The notes under the pieces are model-generated. The model was not told the DNA's origin, ran no database searches, and saw only the letters and a program-made list of their open reading frames with translations. The position numbers and the translations under genes are program-made. Positions 36,310 through 44,509 of a DNA stretch of 64,000 nucleotides are shown here, piece by piece. The stretch is from JAUHXS01 sp965213575. Lineage in GTDB: Bacteria; Bacteroidota; Bacteroidia; Chitinophagales; JAUHXS01. Within the stretch, counting starts at the first letter, position 1; each line of letters begins with the position of its first letter. Location: the NCBI GenBank assembly GCA_965213575.1, contig CBDBZN010000019.1, forward strand, positions 1 through 64,000, written 5' to 3'.

Positions 36310-37377
36310 ATGGCCAAAAAGAAAAAGAATAAAAATAATTCATCTACGCTTAAAAAAGTTTTTTTACTCCTTTTATCAATAGCTGTTATTTGGGGGCTTG
36401 TTTTTGTATATGACTTATATAGAAAGGTATATGCTCCAAATGTAAAGGACCATAGCGGATTTAATCATTACCTCTACATTGCATCCGATGCAACATATGA
36501 AGATGTAGTGGCTACCTTAGTTAGAAGGCAAATTATTATGAATGAAGAATCATTTAAATGGGTAGCGTATAAAATGAATTACCCTAATCATATCAACCCC
36601 GGACGCTACTATATCAAACCTAAGATGAATAACCGAGAGTTAATTTCATTGCTAAGAAGCGGAGAGCAAAAACCCGTTCAAGTAGTTATCAAAGAATATC
36701 GGACAAAAGAACAACTTATTGATTATGTGTCTTCTGTTTTAGAAGCAGATTCAACTATTTTAAGTAATCTATTTAAAGATCCGATATTTTTACGGCAGTA
36801 TGGATTAAAGCCGGAATCTGTCATCAGCATATTCATTGCAAATACTTATGAATTTTACTGGAATACCAGTGCTTCTCAATTTTTTGAAAGGATGGTTAAT
36901 GAATATAAAAAATTCTGGAATGCAGAGCGCTTAGCAAAAGCAAAAAAATTAGGGCTCACACCTTTGGAAGTAATGACTTTAGCATCTATTGTAGAAGAAG
37001 AAACTTATAGAATGGATGAAAATGCCATGGTAGCAGGGGTATATCTCAACAGATTAAAAAAGGGCATGCGATTGGAGGCAGACCCTACAGTAAAATTTGC
37101 CGTTGGTGATTTTACTTTAAAAAGGATTTTAAAAGAACATACAAGACATAATTCTCCATATAATACCTATAGAAATAGAGGCCTTCCTCCCGGCCCTATT
37201 TGTATTCCTTCTATCACTACGATTGATGGCACACTTGATGCCAAAGATCACAATTACTTATACTTTTGTGCTGACGCATCTTTTAATGGGTATCATAAAT
37301 TTGCCAGTACTTATCAGCAACATTTAATAAATGCACGTAATTACAGAGCTGAATTAGATAAAAGAACTATCAAATAA
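36310..37377 (+). CDS. mltG: Endolytic transglycosylase MltG
   Basis: Inner-membrane lytic transglycosylase that cleaves nascent glycan strands and sets their length. 355 aa: basic N-terminus (KKKKNKNN), single transmembrane helix about 17-35, LysM-like region, and the YceG catalytic core with the essential glutamate in LASIVEEETY (about residue 235), VAGVYLNRLKKGMRLEADPTV, and the C-terminal NTYRNRGLPPGPICIPS block. 16 bp after the cytochrome gene and directly abutting the thioesterase gene, so part of one co-directional run. Confidence 0.94.
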   Translation: MAKKKKNKNNSSTLKKVFLLLLSIAVIWGLVFVYDLYRKVYAPNVKDHSGFNHYLYIASDATYEDVVATLVRRQIIMNEESFKWVAYKMNYPNHINPGRYYIKPKMNNRELISLLRSGEQKPVQVVIKEYRTKEQLIDYVSSVLEADSTILSNLFKDPIFLRQYGLKPESVISIFIANTYEFYWNTSASQFFERMVNEYKKFWNAERLAKAKKLGLTPLEVMTLASIVEEETYRMDENAMVAGVYLNRLKKGMRLEADPTVKFAVGDFTLKRILKEHTRHNSPYNTYRNRGLPPGPICIPSITTIDGTLDAKDHNYLYFCADASFNGYHKFASTYQQHLINARNYRAELDKRTIK

Positions 37378-37791
37378 ATGTATCAAGCAACCACACAGGT
37401 AAGAGTTCGCTATGGTGAAACCGATAAAATGGGCTATGCTTACTATGGTAACTACATGTTGTATTATGAAGTGGGAAGAACAGATGCTTTACGAGAACTA
37501 GGCTTAACTTACCGCCAATTGGAAGAAGACGGTATTATGTTGCCGGTTTTGGAACTTAATAGTAAATACTTAAAACCTGTATATTATGATGATGTTCTAA
37601 CTGTTGTCACGCAGATCAATACATTACCGGGTGTTCGAATCAAGTTTGACTATAGCATATATAACGAAGCTAAAGAGATTGTTAATAAAGGCAATACTAC
37701 ATTAGTATTTATATCAGAAAAAGATAAACGGCCATGCCCACCGCCAAAATATTTCTTAGATAAAATAAGAGGATTTTTCGCTACTACATGA
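37378..37791 (+). CDS. Acyl-CoA thioesterase (YbgC-like hotdog)
   Basis: 137-aa single hotdog-fold thioesterase of the 4-hydroxybenzoyl-CoA/YbgC family. The catalytic region RVRYGETDKMGYAYYGNYM carries the conserved aspartate in ETD and the NY pair; the long helix YYEVGRTDALRELGLTY follows. Substrate is probably a short or medium acyl-CoA; YbgC relatives are linked to the Tol-Pal system, which is not seen here. Its ATG follows the mltG stop with no gap, and its stop overlaps the start of the YihY gene by four bases. Confidence 0.88.
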   Translation: MYQATTQVRVRYGETDKMGYAYYGNYMLYYEVGRTDALRELGLTYRQLEEDGIMLPVLELNSKYLKPVYYDDVLTVVTQINTLPGVRIKFDYSIYNEAKEIVNKGNTTLVFISEKDKRPCPPPKYFLDKIRGFFATT

Positions 37792-38763
37792 TAAAGCAAT
37801 CACGATCTTGGATCAGAAGCACTATAGAGCAAACCATACGGCTAGCTAAAAAATTCAGTCTTCCCGGGTTTGGCCGTGTGCCTATCTATTATGTAATAGT
37901 GTTTTTATTTAAAGAGTTAAAGAAGCAATCGATCAATGTAAGAGCATCTGCACTGGCATTTAATTTTTTTTTTAGCACTATTCCCGGCCGTTATATTAAT
38001 GTTTTCGCTTATTCCCTACATACCGGTAGACAATTTAGTTCCTAAACTATTTGAGTATTTAGCTACTTTTCGAAGCATTATTCCACCGCAAGGATATGAA
38101 CTGATATACACAACAGCTAGCGATATGTTAGAAAATGGTAGTGGCTTGCTCTCATTTGGTGTTATCGCAACACTTTACTTTGCCACAAATGGCGTAAGCA
38201 CATTAATGGATTCTTTTGATAAAATCCATCACACATTTAAGCGCAGGTCATATTTAAGACAGAAATTAATTGCCTTGCTCTTAACAATATTTCTTATCAT
38301 CTTCTTTTTAATAATCCTGACTATTGCTTTGGTCGGCGAATATTATTTGGATAATGCAGCAGAACATATAGGTAATAATATCATTCAGTACCTTATATTT
38401 AATATTGCTCATGGCGGCGTGGTAATCTTTCTTTTTTTCTTTACTATATCCTTCTTATACTACTACGGCCCGGCTGTTCATGAAAAATGGCGGTTCATCA
38501 CGCCCGGCTCAACGCTAGCAACTATTTTATCATTATTGACTTGCTTAGGATTTGCTTATTATGTAGAAAATTTCGGACAGTATAACAAATTTTATGGCTC
38601 ATTGGGAGCTATTATCATAATTATGATCTGGATGTACCTTAACTCTATGATATTAATTATTGGATTTGAGCTCAATGCAGGAATTTATGCTCATAAAGGA
38701 ACGGCAAAAAACTTAGGCGATTACACCCAACCTACCTTATTCGACAACGAGACTGATATCTAG
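37788..38763 (+). CDS. YihY/BrkB family membrane protein, interrupted by +1 shift in a T10 run
   Basis: Inner-membrane protein of the YihY (formerly ribonuclease BN/BrkB) family, function unsettled. The first frame ends INVRASALAFNFFF then runs out of frame; the family sequence LALFPAVILMFSLIPYIPVD resumes in the neighbouring frame. The break is at a run of ten T (37964-37973); nine would restore the frame. Downstream part holds the usual FGVIATLYFATNGVSTLMDSFD, GAIIIIMIWMYLNSMILIIGFELNA. Total is 325 codons plus one base, a normal family length. Sequencing error, contingency switching or inactivation are all possible. Its end overlaps nadC tail to tail by 27 bp. Confidence 0.82.
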
Positions 38764-39594
38764 GCTTTTGTAGCCATGAGTCAACGCACCAACAGATACA
38801 TAATCAACTCCACACTCAGCGTAACTACGAATGGTTGCTAAAGTGATGCCTCCGGAAGACTCTGTCTCCATTTTTTCACCTATTAACGCTACTGCTTCTT
38901 TAGTCAATGCAGGGGTAAAGTTATCAAGCATCACCCGGTCTACTTTGCCGGTATGTAGAATTTCCTTAACCTCCTCTATATTACGAGCTTCTACTTCTAT
39001 GATTAAATCTAAATCATTCTTTTGAAGATACGTCACCGTTTTCTCAACTGCTTTACTGATTCCGCCGGCAAAATCAATATGATTATCTTTGATCATAATC
39101 ATATCAAACAAGCCAAATCGATGGTTAACCCCTCCCCCAATTCGAACAGCTTCTTTTTCAAACCACCGAAACCCGGGAGTGGTTTTACGCGTATCTAATA
39201 CTTTAGTTTTAAACCCACTTATTTCTAAAACATATTTATTGGTTAGGGTCGCAATACCACTCATTCGCTGCATACAGTTTAACAGCAATCTTTCTGCTTT
39301 TAGAATTGCCTGAGCACTGCCGTAAACATCCATTAATAAAGTATTGCCAACTAAATGTTCACCGTCTTTATGGTAGGTATGTATATCGATTCCCGAGTCA
39401 ACGTACGTTAAAATTTTTTCAGCCACTTCCAGCCCGGCAATAATTCCATCTTCTTTTAAAAGCAACTGAGCCTTGCCTTTTTGATTATTTTCTATACATG
39501 CTAAAGAAGTATGGTCGCCTTCTTTTATATCTTCTATAAAAGCCTGGCGAATAAAAGTATCTAAATCTAAATGGGAATTATTATTCTTCTTCAA
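38737..39594 (-). CDS. nadC: Nicotinate-nucleotide diphosphorylase (carboxylating)
   Basis: Quinolinate phosphoribosyltransferase of de novo NAD synthesis. 285 aa with LLNCMQRMSGIATLTNKYV, DTRKTTPGFRWFEKEAV, GGGVNHRFGLFDMIMIKDNH, EVEARN and VMLDNF, the full set of substrate-binding motifs. The only start before the conserved region is TTG at 39594, inside the end of the DUF4783 gene (14-bp overlap), which suggests translational coupling. NadA and NadB genes are not in this window. Confidence 0.95.
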   Translation of the reverse strand: MKKNNNSHLDLDTFIRQAFIEDIKEGDHTSLACIENNQKGKAQLLLKEDGIIAGLEVAEKILTYVDSGIDIHTYHKDGEHLVGNTLLMDVYGSAQAILKAERLLLNCMQRMSGIATLTNKYVLEISGFKTKVLDTRKTTPGFRWFEKEAVRIGGGVNHRFGLFDMIMIKDNHIDFAGGISKAVEKTVTYLQKNDLDLIIEVEARNIEEVKEILHTGKVDRVMLDNFTPALTKEAVALIGEKMETESSGGITLATIRSYAECGVDYVSVGALTHGYKSLDISLVVE

Positions 39595-39967
39595 ACCTCA
39601 ACTCCTGAATGAGATATCCATCTTTACCTTTAGAAAGGTATATATATACACGATAACTTTCGTTATCTTCCGTATTTAACTTACCGATGCTATATTTAGC
39701 ATCTCCACCTGACTCACCTTGATGGATAAATTGAAAAGATTTGACCTTATGCTTGGTTAAGAAATTCTTAACTATCTGTTCAGCTTGGGTTTTACTATAA
39801 GCACCGTCTTCTTTTATAACAGTTATATCAACGGTTTGATCAAAATATTCTGCTAACTTTTTAGCGTTATTAGTTTTAATTGATAATTCTATATCATTTA
39901 ATATATCTGAGGTAGCAAAGCTTCCCAGCGAAAAGAATAATAACAGATATAGTAGTAAATTCTTCAT
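39581..39967 (-). CDS. DUF4783 secreted protein
   Basis: 128-aa periplasmic protein with signal peptide (1-18, cleavage near SFA/TSD). The rest fits the NTF2-like DUF4783 family: DIELSIKTNNAKKLAEYFDQTVDITV, an EQIVKNFLTKH helix and SKGKDGYLIQELRFEEE. In Bacteroidota it often sits directly upstream of nadC, as here, with overlapping reading frames. Function is unknown; the conserved pairing with nadC is an operon fact, not proof of a role in NAD synthesis. Confidence 0.82.
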   Translation of the reverse strand: MKNLLLYLLLFFSLGSFATSDILNDIELSIKTNNAKKLAEYFDQTVDITVIKEDGAYSKTQAEQIVKNFLTKHKVKSFQFIHQGESGGDAKYSIGKLNTEDNESYRVYIYLSKGKDGYLIQELRFEEE

Positions 39968-40084
39968 GTATTGTATTTTATGGCAAAAATTGCCAAAATC
40001 ATGCCAAATCCAGTTAAATTTATGATAAATGTTTGGAGAAACAAAAATTATCTTCGAGGCATTAGGAAGTCGTCTATAAAAGAT

Positions 40085-40092
40085 TATTTTTG
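40085..40092 (+). promoter_or_regulatory. Candidate -7 element for 40114 gene and gpmI
   Basis: TATTTTTG fits TAnnTTTG, 21 bp upstream of the ATG at 40114. No clear -33 partner. Confidence 0.35.
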
Positions 40093-40113
40093 TTAATATA
40101 ATAAACTAAAATC

Positions 40114-40467
40114 ATGACTATAAAAAATATAATTGCACTCATTACTGTAGCATTAATAATTTTTTGTGTATCGGATAATGGACAAGCCCAAGAATCATCA
40201 AAAAGCCCAGAAGAAGCTCAGGCTCCCTTTGAAAATATTTTATATATAGAAATATATCATGGAGTTAAGGGAATGGTATTGATCAGTGACGGCACCGGCA
40301 GCCAAGAAATTATTGAACTAGCTAAAAGCAACGACCTCGAAACTGTTAAACAAAATAATATAGCTATCGCTAATATTTTAAATAATCTGTCTGATAATGG
40401 TTGGCATCTTGTCTCAACCAACGGTGAATCTAGCGTTACGCGAATATTTATGACTAGAACACTATAA
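40114..40467 (+). CDS. Small secreted protein of unknown function
   Basis: 117 aa with a signal peptide ending near GQAQ/ESS. The mature 90 residues contain two predicted strands (NILYIEIYHGVKGMVLISDG), a helix (NNIAIANILNNLSDNGWHLVS) and a final strand (TRIFMTRTL). The helix-NGWxLVS arrangement is reminiscent of DUF4177-like small proteins, a loose resemblance only. It ends seven bases before gpmI and is probably transcribed with it. Confidence 0.6.
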   Translation: MTIKNIIALITVALIIFCVSDNGQAQESSKSPEEAQAPFENILYIEIYHGVKGMVLISDGTGSQEIIELAKSNDLETVKQNNIAIANILNNLSDNGWHLVSTNGESSVTRIFMTRTL

Positions 40468-40474
40468 GATTATC

Positions 40475-41995
40475 ATGGCTAATAAGGTAGCACTCATTAT
40501 AATGGACGGATGGGGACATGGAAAAGAAGACCACACCAACGCCATCTATAAAGCTTATACTCCTTTTGTAGAGAGCTTATACAAAAGGTATCTCAATTGT
40601 GAATTAATTACTCATGGTCAATTAGTAGGGTTACCGGAAGGCCAAATGGGCAATTCAGAAGTAGGCCATTTAAATATCGGTGCCGGGCGAATTGTTTATC
40701 AAGAATTAGCTCGGATCAATCAAGCTATTAATAGTGGCGCTTTAGCAGATAATGAGATTTTACAAAAAGCTTTCAACTATGCAAAAACAAACAGAAAGAA
40801 AGTCCACTTAATGGGACTCGTTTCTGATGGTGGTGTCCACTCTCATATTGCTCACTTGAAAGCATTGTGTGACATAGCTCATCAAACAGGTGTTCATAAT
40901 TTGTATGTTCATGCTTTTACTGATGGGCGAGATACAGATCCTAAAAGTGGAATCAGTTTTTTAACTGATCTACAAAACTACCTTCAACCTAAAAATTATA
41001 GCATAGCAAATGTTATTGGCAGATATTATGCGATGGATAGAGACAACCGGTGGGAACGGATCAAAGTTGCTTACGACTTGTTAACTGCCGGAGTGGGTGA
41101 AGCCACGCATGACATTTTAAAGTCGATGGAAAAATCTTATAAAAATGGTGTAACTGATGAATTTATCAAACCTATTATTAAGATTGATGGCAACGGCAAT
41201 GCATTGACAACTATTGAAGAAGATGATGTTGTAATTAGCTTTAACTTCAGAACAGATCGTTGCAGGCAAATTACTCGTGCGTTGACTCAGCAGAATTTTC
41301 CTGAATATGGGATGAGTAAAATTGCGCTACATTATGTGACTATGACAAAGTATGATGACTCTTTTGAAAACATTTATAATTTATTTGAAGAAGAAAATCT
41401 TAAAAATACGCTCGGAGAAGTTTTGGAAAAACATAGTAAAAAACAAGTTAGAATTGCCGAAACTGAAAAATACCCGCACGTCACCTTCTTTTTTTCTGGT
41501 GGAAGAGAAAAAGAATTTGAAGGAGAAAAGAGGATTATGATCCCTTCTCCTAAGGTAGCTACCTATGATCTTCAGCCAACGATGAGTGCAATGAGTCTCA
41601 GAGATGCGATTATCAAAGAGCTTAAGACAAAAGAGCCGGATTTTATTTGTATAAATTTTGCTAACGCAGATATGGTAGGCCATACCGGCATCTTCGATGC
41701 AGTAGTAAAAGCTGTAGAAACGGTAGATCAATGTGTTGAGAAAGTAGTTGATACTGCTCTGGAAAACGGCTATACCATTCTATTAACAGCTGATCACGGC
41801 AATGCAGATTTCATGATTAACCCCGATGGATCGCCAAATACTGCTCACACAAAAAACCCTGTGCCTTTCTTTTCGATAAGCAATAATCAACAGGCTTCTC
41901 TTAAAAATGGCAAACTTGCAGATATCGCTCCAACCATTTTATCATTAATGGATATTCCTCAACCTTCTGAGATGACCGGGGAAGTTTTGTTATGA
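40475..41995 (+). CDS. gpmI: 2,3-bisphosphoglycerate-independent phosphoglycerate mutase
   Basis: Mn-dependent interconversion of 3- and 2-phosphoglycerate in glycolysis. 506 aa; alkaline-phosphatase-like domain with metal ligand D11 (MDGWGHG) and catalytic S61 in MGNSEVGHLNIGAGR; the phosphotransferase insertion domain holds SDGGVHSH, FTDGRDTDP and RYYAMDRD; C-terminal LTADHGNAD and AHTKNPVPF complete the metal site. Standard length. Its stop overlaps the start of the next lipoprotein gene (ATGA). Confidence 0.97.
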   Translation: MANKVALIIMDGWGHGKEDHTNAIYKAYTPFVESLYKRYLNCELITHGQLVGLPEGQMGNSEVGHLNIGAGRIVYQELARINQAINSGALADNEILQKAFNYAKTNRKKVHLMGLVSDGGVHSHIAHLKALCDIAHQTGVHNLYVHAFTDGRDTDPKSGISFLTDLQNYLQPKNYSIANVIGRYYAMDRDNRWERIKVAYDLLTAGVGEATHDILKSMEKSYKNGVTDEFIKPIIKIDGNGNALTTIEEDDVVISFNFRTDRCRQITRALTQQNFPEYGMSKIALHYVTMTKYDDSFENIYNLFEEENLKNTLGEVLEKHSKKQVRIAETEKYPHVTFFFSGGREKEFEGEKRIMIPSPKVATYDLQPTMSAMSLRDAIIKELKTKEPDFICINFANADMVGHTGIFDAVVKAVETVDQCVEKVVDTALENGYTILLTADHGNADFMINPDGSPNTAHTKNPVPFFSISNNQQASLKNGKLADIAPTILSLMDIPQPSEMTGEVLL

Positions 41996-42579
41996 GTGTA
42001 GGGTTTATAATTTATAGTTTAAAGTTTAAAGTTTTTAATTTAAAGCTTCTTTTCTGTTTAATGTATGTATGTAGTATTTCTACAGGTTGTTATGATCCTG
42101 TAGAAAAGACGGACAAACAAATTTACTTTGATATGGAGGTGTTTTTCGAAAACGAAATAGAACGTTTGAAAGCTAATAACGTATTTATAAACAAAACTGT
42201 AAAACTAAATAATCAGCAAGAAGAGCAAATTATTGATAAAATAAATTGGGAAGAGGAGCTTCAGCTATTTATTACTTCTAACATTAATAAGAATGCATTT
42301 TACGGAAATTATGATATAGATAGCACTAGCGAGTTGAATGCTGTTATTTATCGTGCCTTGGATAAAGATTATTTAGTACAGCTTTTAAAAGTGCAATATA
42401 ACGAGCAACAGGAAATCGCAGCGCTATACATCCATCGATCTACACAAAACTATTTTAAAAATGCAACTGAAGTTTTAGAATATATATCTGGACAGCATTA
42501 CAGAATTCAGAAGCAAGAAAAAATATTATTACAAGATCCCATACATTACTTTGTAGAAGGAGTTTTTGTCACGCCCTAA
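41992..42579 (+). CDS. Lipoprotein of unknown function downstream of gpmI
   Basis: 195 aa starting at an ATG that overlaps the gpmI stop (ATGA). A long, basic then hydrophobic N-terminus ends in a lipobox-like STGC (Cys33), so it is probably a lipoprotein; the AT-rich segment encoding residues 5-16 is low complexity, and an internal ATG at 42061 is an alternative start. The mature part is charged, with helices (EVFFENEIERLKANNVFI) and a strand-rich C-terminal half ending IHYFVEGVFVTP. No family recognised. Confidence 0.65.
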   Translation: MSVGFIIYSLKFKVFNLKLLFCLMYVCSISTGCYDPVEKTDKQIYFDMEVFFENEIERLKANNVFINKTVKLNNQQEEQIIDKINWEEELQLFITSNINKNAFYGNYDIDSTSELNAVIYRALDKDYLVQLLKVQYNEQQEIAALYIHRSTQNYFKNATEVLEYISGQHYRIQKQEKILLQDPIHYFVEGVFVTP

Positions 42580-42593
42580 TTTTCTATTTACAT

Positions 42594-43964
42594 TCAATTC
42601 TTCAACTCACTGAAATATTTATAAAAATAAGGGATCGTTTCAATCCCTTTATAGTAATTGAATAAGCCAAATCTTTCATTAGGTGAGTGAATGGCATCAG
42701 TATCTAAGCCAAATCCCATTAAAATTGATTTTAATCCTAACTCTTGTTCAAATAGCGAAACGATCGGAATACTCCCTCCTGCCCTTTGAGGCACAGGCTT
42801 TTTATTAAAAGTTGTTTCGTAAGCTTTACTAGCTGCTTTATAAGCCGGTAAATCAAGTGGAGTAACAACTGGCTTGCCTCCATGAAATCTTATAACTTCA
42901 ACTTTTACCGAACTGGGTGCAATAGTTTTAAAATGCTCTTCAAAAAGATCAGCTATTTTATCAGGATCTTGATTGGGAACCAACCTCATAGAAACTTTAG
43001 CTTGAGCGTGGGAAGGCAGTACTGTTTTAGAACCTGCACCGATATATCCACCCCAAATACCATTTACATCTAAAGAAGGGCGAATGCTAGTCCTCTCTGG
43101 AGTACTATATCCTGTTTCTCCCTGTATGTCTGAAATTTGGATGCTTTTCTTGAAATTTTCTACATCAAAAGGAGCTTTTGCCATTTCAGTCCGTTCTTTT
43201 TCTGAAACTACTACTACATCGTCATAAAATCCGGGGATGGTTATCTTACCGTCTTTATCTTGAAGTTGGCTGACCATATCACATAATATATTAATGGGAT
43301 TTCCTACAGCGCCACCATAAAAACCGGAATGTAAATCTCTATTGGGGCCGGTTACCTTTACTTCTAAATAAGCAATGCCACGTAAGCCTGTAGTTACTGA
43401 TGGCACATCATTGGCAAGCATAGCTGTATCAGAAATTAATACAATATCTGCTTTAAGTTTCTCTTTATTTTCAGTGATAAATTTTTCCAGATTTTTAGAA
43501 CCTACTTCCTCTTCACCTTCAATCATAAACTTTACATTACATGGCAAAGAATTTGTTTTAAGCATCATTTCAAATGCTTTAAGGTGCATATACATCTGCC
43601 CTTTGTCATCACATGAGCCTCTTGCATAAATATACCCGTCTTTTACCACCGGCTCAAATGGTGGAGAAGTCCATAATTCGTAAGGATCAGCAGGCTGCAC
43701 ATCATAATGGCCATAAACTAAAATAGTTGGTTTATTTTCATCAATAATTTTCTCACCATATACAACAGGAAACCCTTCAGTCAAGCAAACAGCTGCATGA
43801 TCAACACCTGCTTTTTCTAATTGTTGCTCTACATATTTAGCTGCCTCATACACATCATCACTAAATTCCGGATCAGCACTAACGGATGGTATTTTTAGCA
43901 GCTCTAATAATTCCTCTAAAAATCGGCTTTTATTTTTTTCTAAATAAGTATTCCAAACTTGCAT
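42594..43964 (-). CDS. M20 family dipeptidase
   Basis: Di-zinc metallopeptidase of 456 aa related to carnosine/cytosol nonspecific dipeptidases (M20). Metal and catalytic residues are visible: YGHYDVQPAD (His ligand and catalytic Asp), GSCDDKGQ (bridging Asp), EGEEEVGS (catalytic and ligand Glu) and the C-terminal SPNERF region with a histidine ligand (DAIHSPNE). The lid domain lies between (HSGFYGGAVGNP). No signal peptide, so cytoplasmic; hydrolyses small peptides. Single gene, convergent with the gpmI operon. Confidence 0.93.
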   Translation of the reverse strand: MQVWNTYLEKNKSRFLEELLELLKIPSVSADPEFSDDVYEAAKYVEQQLEKAGVDHAAVCLTEGFPVVYGEKIIDENKPTILVYGHYDVQPADPYELWTSPPFEPVVKDGYIYARGSCDDKGQMYMHLKAFEMMLKTNSLPCNVKFMIEGEEEVGSKNLEKFITENKEKLKADIVLISDTAMLANDVPSVTTGLRGIAYLEVKVTGPNRDLHSGFYGGAVGNPINILCDMVSQLQDKDGKITIPGFYDDVVVVSEKERTEMAKAPFDVENFKKSIQISDIQGETGYSTPERTSIRPSLDVNGIWGGYIGAGSKTVLPSHAQAKVSMRLVPNQDPDKIADLFEEHFKTIAPSSVKVEVIRFHGGKPVVTPLDLPAYKAASKAYETTFNKKPVPQRAGGSIPIVSLFEQELGLKSILMGFGLDTDAIHSPNERFGLFNYYKGIETIPYFYKYFSELKN

Positions 43965-44137
43965 ATATTATATTTTAACCAAAAATAATGATATCTAAAT
44001 AAATAAACGATTTATAAGTATAATTAGAAAAAACAGCTAGTTTTAATCTGAAGTTTTGATATTAAAACAATTAACTTCCATTAAAATACAAAGTATTAAT
44101 AAATACCATATAAAATATTTTATAAATCTAATTGATT

Positions 44138-44488
44138 ATGGAAGAAGTAAAAGTTTACATTGAATATGTCGCAAAAGGGATTGAAATTATTGGAATCATA
44201 ACTATTGTAATAGGAACAGTGCTTGCATTGATAAAGTTTATTTTTAACAGGCAAAATATTAAACCTCGTTCTTATAAAATACTAAGGCAAGAACTAGGAA
44301 AATCAATTTTATTAGGATTAGAGATATTAGTTGCCGGAGATATCATAGCAACCGTTGTTACAGAACCTACTATGCACAATGTTTTAGCGTTAGGTGTGAT
44401 TGTATTAATCCGAACATTCCTCAGTTTATCCATTGAAGTGGAAATTAAAGGAAAATTTCCGTGGCAAAAGGGTGCTGAAGCAAATTAA
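44138..44488 (+). CDS. DUF1622 membrane protein
   Basis: 116 aa from the ATG at 44138. Three hydrophobic helices: about 14-38, 60-80 and 84-100. The core FIFNRQNIKPRSYKILRQELGKSILLGLEILVAGDII (in pieces) and the block LGVIVLIRTFLSLSIEVEIKGKFPW define DUF1622, a small inner-membrane family found across bacteria with no known function. Single gene, convergent with the ABC-F gene at a 21-bp gap. Confidence 0.88.
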   Translation: MEEVKVYIEYVAKGIEIIGIITIVIGTVLALIKFIFNRQNIKPRSYKILRQELGKSILLGLEILVAGDIIATVVTEPTMHNVLALGVIVLIRTFLSLSIEVEIKGKFPWQKGAEAN

Positions 44489-44509
44489 TCGTTATTAAGC
44501 TCTTATTTG

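Noticed and set aside
37964..37973. Two independent genes in place of one broken yihY
   Set aside because: The halves align end to end with one known family, and the second begins inside a conserved helix.
42003..42045. AT-rich TTTAAAGTTTAAAGTT stretch as a separate repeat element
   Set aside because: It is low-complexity sequence within the start of a lipoprotein frame and shows no copies with defined ends here.
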